Below are positions 60,738 through 63,832 of a stretch of 63,832 bases of DNA, piece after piece (the stretch's first letter is position 1; each line of letters starts with the position of its first letter). The stretch lies in assembly GCA_947455605.1 (NCBI GenBank), contig CANGOX010000009.1, positions 1-63,832 on the forward strand, read 5' to 3'. This DNA is from Chitinophagaceae bacterium. GTDB taxonomy: Bacteria > Bacteroidota > Bacteroidia > Chitinophagales > Chitinophagaceae. Position numbers and translations under genes: made by a program. The notes under the pieces were generated by a model, which worked only from the letters and a program-made list of their open reading frames with translations, was not told the DNA's origin and searched no databases.

Positions 60738-62360
60738 ATGCATCTTTATTTTCTTAGCCTTCAGGCTGTATCAAGATCTAAAAGAGTATGGAAATCCGGC
60801 GTAACCCTATTTCTATTTTTTCTTTTTACTACCAGTCAGATCAATGCTCAGCGTAAGTCTATTACCATCGTTCCGTCTGCATTACGGCAGATAGGATTGG
60901 TGGATGAGCGTTTTCAATCATACAATATAGAAATGGCCGAAGTGATCGGCGGCAACTTTTGGAAACCGTATGATAAAAATGAACTTTCCAAAACCGAAAC
61001 AAAACCTGCACAGGATAATTTGGCAATAGCCATCGACCATTCCAATACTTCTTTATACCAGGCAATACCGCCTATTAACCTGTACGATAAAAGGTTACGG
61101 GTTTTGGCAGCTGCGCTGGGTCCTGTATATGTAAGGGTTAGCGGTACCTGGGCCAATACCGTTTATTTAATGGAAAATGACAAAGACACCTCATTACCTA
61201 ATGGATTTAACGGCATGCTTTCAAAAAAGCAATGGAAGGGAGTAATTGATTATATAAAAGCGGTTAACGGAAAACTGGTTACCTCGTTCTCTGTTGGGGA
61301 AGGCGTGCGCAACAAAGAAGGCATCTGGACGCCCGTGGAAGCAAAAAAAATAATCAACTATACCAGGGCTATTGGGGGAGATATTGCAGCAGCAGAGCTT
61401 TTTAATGAACCCAATGTTGGCGCTTCGGGTGGGGTAAAGGGGTATACAGAAGAAAAGTTTGCCAAAGACATGGATGTTTTTACAAAGTTTGCAAAAGCAG
61501 CAGCGCCTAAAATGGCCATTGTTGGGCCGGGTTCTGTTAGTCTTGGTGCCCCCCTTGCCATAAAATCTGTTCAGGTAATTGATAATGAGAAGATGCTATC
61601 AACAGAACCCAAAGCAAAATTTGATATATTCTCTTACCATTTTTATGGAGCGGTATCTCAACGTTGTGCTGCATTTGGTAAAACACTAACAACTGCTAAA
61701 GAAAATGCTTTATCTGAAAACTGGTTATCGCGAACGGATACTGTATTTGAAGTGTATAATAAATTATATAAAAAATATTCGCCCGGTAAACCTATTTGGT
61801 TAACAGAAACGGCCGATGCTGCATGTGGCGGTAATCCATGGGCCATTACTTACCTGGATTGCTTCCGTTACCTGGATCAAATGGGCCGCCTGGCCAAAAA
61901 CGGGGTGAAAGTGATATTTCATAACACATTTGCTGTTAGTGAATACGGTATGATCGATCAAAATACACATACACCCCGACCTAAATATTGGGCAGCTTTA
62001 TTATGGCAAAAACTAATGGGCACAAAAGTGTTAGATGCCGGAATTACCATTGACTCCGGTGTACATGTTTACGCACATGGTCAGAAAGGAAATTCCGGAG
62101 GTGTAACGCTTCTGGTTATTAATAACGATAAAACCCAGCCGCTGAATATCAACATACCGGCAGATGGCGAAAGATATACCCTTAGTGCTGATGATCTAAT
62201 GGGGTTGACCGTAAAACTGAATGGAAAAGAGTTACAAATGAATGAACGGGATGAATTGCCTGAATTAAAAGGGGAAAAAGCAAAATCAGGCTTAATGGAA
62301 TTTTCTCCGGCAACCATCACGTTTCTGGTATTGCCTAAAGGGGCAGCTCATAAAAAATAG
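60738..62360 (+). CDS. GH79-like (heparanase/beta-glucuronidase type) glycosidase, secreted
   Basis: A 540-residue secreted protein with a (beta/alpha)8 glycosidase domain and a C-terminal beta-domain. N-terminal signal-anchor GVTLFLFFLFTTSQINAQ, then ERFQSYNIEMAEVIGGNFWKPY, which resembles the opening of heparanase-like enzymes. Catalytic residues should be E224 (LFNEPNVG, acid/base) and E357 (WLTETADAACGG, nucleophile). GH79 enzymes release beta-glucuronides from glycosaminoglycans or plant glycans. It is monocistronic, and plus-strand, unlike the cassette. Its A+T content is similar to the island. Confidence 0.87.
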   Translation: MHLYFLSLQAVSRSKRVWKSGVTLFLFFLFTTSQINAQRKSITIVPSALRQIGLVDERFQSYNIEMAEVIGGNFWKPYDKNELSKTETKPAQDNLAIAIDHSNTSLYQAIPPINLYDKRLRVLAAALGPVYVRVSGTWANTVYLMENDKDTSLPNGFNGMLSKKQWKGVIDYIKAVNGKLVTSFSVGEGVRNKEGIWTPVEAKKIINYTRAIGGDIAAAELFNEPNVGASGGVKGYTEEKFAKDMDVFTKFAKAAAPKMAIVGPGSVSLGAPLAIKSVQVIDNEKMLSTEPKAKFDIFSYHFYGAVSQRCAAFGKTLTTAKENALSENWLSRTDTVFEVYNKLYKKYSPGKPIWLTETADAACGGNPWAITYLDCFRYLDQMGRLAKNGVKVIFHNTFAVSEYGMIDQNTHTPRPKYWAALLWQKLMGTKVLDAGITIDSGVHVYAHGQKGNSGGVTLLVINNDKTQPLNINIPADGERYTLSADDLMGLTVKLNGKELQMNERDELPELKGEKAKSGLMEFSPATITFLVLPKGAAHKK

Positions 62361-62700
62361 TTACTCAGGAAAATAGTATTTAAATAAGCAGGTTACTTAT
62401 TTTCTTTTTACTAAAAATAAGTGTTAACAGCATATTCAAACCGGGCAATAAACACATGCTTACATGGATTGATATAGCCCGGATTTGCGATAATAAAATC
62501 TAAAGCCTCTTTATGATTTAGTAACATGAATGCTACAAAGCGTTTAACAGGGTGGGATTTGAATGCCGGCCCACAGCAATTGTACACCGAAGCTTCAGCG
62601 AAGGTGGACGGGGCTTTTTGTTTTTGTACATGGGCCCCGATAATCAACCGTTCATGTAAATTGACTTTGGCGGTTTTTGGGTAGTTATTAACTTACCTAC
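62361..62700. other. Gap between the glycosidase and a small membrane protein
   Basis: A 340-bp gap. A palindromic phrase near 62582-62605 (CACCGAAGCTTCAGCGAAGGTG) is a short intergenic repeat. A 79-codon minus-strand frame at 62411-62647 runs through it but shows no protein-like pattern. No promoter could be named. Confidence 0.5.
62582..62605. repeat. Short palindrome CACCGAAGCTTCAGCGAAGGTG
   Basis: CACCGAAGCTTC and its near-complement GCGAAGGTG share a centre of symmetry, giving a small hairpin. It resembles dispersed mini-repeats of Bacteroidota; one copy only is in this window. Confidence 0.4.
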
Positions 62701-62892
62701 ATGCTTACATTCCTTCTCTGGATCATCCTCTTTATTCTTTGCTGGCCACTGGCCATTCTGGCGCTGGTGCTGTATCCTATCTTTTGGTTACTCTTACTGC
62801 CATTCCGCATTCTGGGTATTGCGGTGGATGGGGTGTTGGGGTTATTGAAAGGGATTTTACTGTTGCCGGGCAGGATGTTGCAAAGGAAATAA
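62701..62892 (+). CDS. Very small hydrophobic membrane protein
   Basis: A 63-residue protein made almost entirely of Leu, Ile, Pro and Gly, with two membrane segments (MLTFLLWIILFILCWPLAILALVLYPIFWLLLLPF and the second half), ending in RMLQRK. It carries the typical inside-positive C-terminus. Small proteins of this type occur in Bacteroidota genomes but have no known role. It has a proper ATG and stop and lies between non-coding stretches. Coding status is likely but unproven. Confidence 0.6.
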   Translation: MLTFLLWIILFILCWPLAILALVLYPIFWLLLLPFRILGIAVDGVLGLLKGILLLPGRMLQRK

Positions 62893-63057
62893 ATTGCTTA
62901 AAGATAAAACCGGTAATTATTGCAATGGCTTTAAAGACCGGCGCAGTAGAAAATTAATAAGGATGCAGATTTGTACCACGTAAATATACGCATGTTGCCA
63001 AATTCGCTTTCTATGTAAACAATACTTTGTAGATTGTTTACAAATAACCCAAAACGT

Positions 63058-63832
63058 TTGCCTCAACTTTACAAAATAACAGAAGCCTGGAATGAGCAAC
63101 CTTGGTTTAGTACAGGAGGTACTCGGGCAAAAAAATATCTGCAGTCGCCCGAAGGTAAATTCTACTATTTTAAACGATCACAATTAAAATCCGGCAAGGA
63201 TTACAGATTTGAGTTCTGGAGCGAGATTATTGCATACGAGTTAGGTGTAATGCTTGGTTTCAATATTCTTAAATATGATATTGCCATTGATGGTGAAATT
63301 ATGGGCTGCATCAGCGAATCCATGATTAATTCAGAAAATCAGGAACTGGTTGAGGGGGTTAAATATTTACAAGCGTTTTCTCCTAAATATGATCCCACGC
63401 TTAAAGACCATCAACATTGGTACACGTTTGACTTGATAGAGAATGCTTTAACATCGGCAGGAATTTCTGAATTCACCAATAGCATTCTCGAAATAATTGT
63501 ATTTGACAGCCTTATCGGCAATGGGGATAGACATCAAGAAAATTGGGCTGTAATAACTAAGCAAAGATTGATAACAGAGTTGATAGAAGACATTGAACGA
63601 GATAACGAAGGGAAAGTTGGTCGAATACAAAAATGGTTGTTTAAAATAATTCGGGAAACCGTTAAGTTGATGAGAAAGGATAACGCCAACGCTCCTCTTC
63701 CTAAATCATATTACGTTATTGATAAGAATTTTGCACCCATTTATGATAGCGGAAGCAGTCTTGGTCGGGAGCTGTTAGAAGATAAAGTAGCCTTATTTCT
63801 AAAGTCTGCTGATGCATTATCGCAATATATTA
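63058..63832 (+). CDS. HipA-like kinase domain protein (3' end outside window)
   Basis: A frame of 258 codons that runs off the end. It lacks an ATG at its start; TTG at 63058 is the likely start (LPQLYKITEAWNEQPWF...), and TTG 63034 is an alternative, after the stop at 63016. The HipA-like kinase core is clear: STGGTRAKKYL, FYYFKRSQLKSG, EFWSEIIAYELGVMLGF, IVFDSLIGNGDRHQENW with catalytic Asp157 and Asn162, and FAPIYDSGSSLGRE with the metal Asp230. The short N-terminal region differs from E. coli HipA. No HipB-like partner gene is visible upstream. It may phosphorylate a protein target. Confidence 0.85.
   Translation, partial: MPQLYKITEAWNEQPWFSTGGTRAKKYLQSPEGKFYYFKRSQLKSGKDYRFEFWSEIIAYELGVMLGFNILKYDIAIDGEIMGCISESMINSENQELVEGVKYLQAFSPKYDPTLKDHQHWYTFDLIENALTSAGISEFTNSILEIIVFDSLIGNGDRHQENWAVITKQRLITELIEDIERDNEGKVGRIQKWLFKIIRETVKLMRKDNANAPLPKSYYVIDKNFAPIYDSGSSLGRELLEDKVALFLKSADALSQYI

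Noticed and set aside
62566..62575. A possible attachment-site match to the 3' end of tRNA-Phe (CCGGCCCACA at 56168-56177)
   Set aside because: Only ten bases match and the flanks differ; this can occur by chance and no integrase is present.
62411..62647. A 79-codon ORF on the minus strand after the glycosidase
   Set aside because: It runs through a palindromic repeat and shows no domain or typical start context.

Overview
The window reads as a chromosomal segment of a Bacteroidota bacterium, most likely of the Chitinophagia/Chitinophagaceae type; genus cannot be fixed from sequence alone. Reasons: a textbook Bacteroidota sigma promoter (TTTG-N19-TAnnTTTG) before the PpiD-like gene, few clear Shine-Dalgarno sites, many short periplasmic or lipoprotein enzymes, a Rho factor with a long low-complexity N-terminal insert, DUF2480, DUF4136 and DUF5916-type proteins, and interspersed palindromic repeats. 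Most is ordinary core and periplasmic gene content, about 50 genes, mainly on the minus strand.

Layout. 1-3.0 kb: end of a DUF6090-like gene, a carboxymuconolactone decarboxylase-like protein plus an acetyltransferase, and a membrane protein bracketed by two oppositely oriented copies of a 138-bp repeat. 3-8.5 kb: katG with a candidate redox operator, small secreted proteins, an atypical NRAMP transporter, a DUF4136 lipoprotein. 8.8-18.5 kb: a run of secreted hydrolases (S9 peptidase, cyclophilin, phytase-like esterase, alpha/beta hydrolase, M28 peptidase, amidase). 18.5-24.8 kb: GNAT, mgsA, acyltransferase, recA, START protein, and a compact thiol/redox operon (DUF2892, OsmC, rhodanese, small membrane protein, thioredoxin) downstream of a Crp/Fnr regulator, with a perfect Crp/Fnr-type palindrome on the regulator's stop codon. 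24.9-36.3 kb: LTA-synthase-like sulfatase, nadA, PpiD-like chaperone, DUF2480, fatty acid hydroxylase, polA. 36.3-44.6 kb: DUF5916 protein, two amidohydrolase genes in tandem, S33 hydrolase. 44.6-55.9 kb: mnmG, an HNH-like gene with a duplicated 33-bp upstream motif, CAP protein, ybeY, feoA, nadD, an S9B peptidase with a glycine-rich insert, rho, a dense repeat cluster, asnS.

56.1-63.8 kb: tRNA-Phe, then a visibly A+T-rich stretch with a light-harvesting cassette on the minus strand: rhodopsin, lycopene cyclase, and Blh beta-carotene dioxygenase. The rhodopsin has the D-T-E proton-pump triad, a green-tuning Met, and a glycine at the retinal fenestration position used by carotenoid-antenna rhodopsins. 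A strong intrinsic terminator lies between the rhodopsin and the pigment genes. Behind the cassette lie a decayed IS3-family transposase, a GH79-like glycosidase, a tiny membrane protein and a HipA-like kinase that runs off the end. The cassette is the most interesting system here: cyclase makes beta-carotene, Blh cleaves it to retinal, retinal loads the pump. The other carotenoid genes (crtE, crtB, crtI, any hydroxylase) are not in the window.
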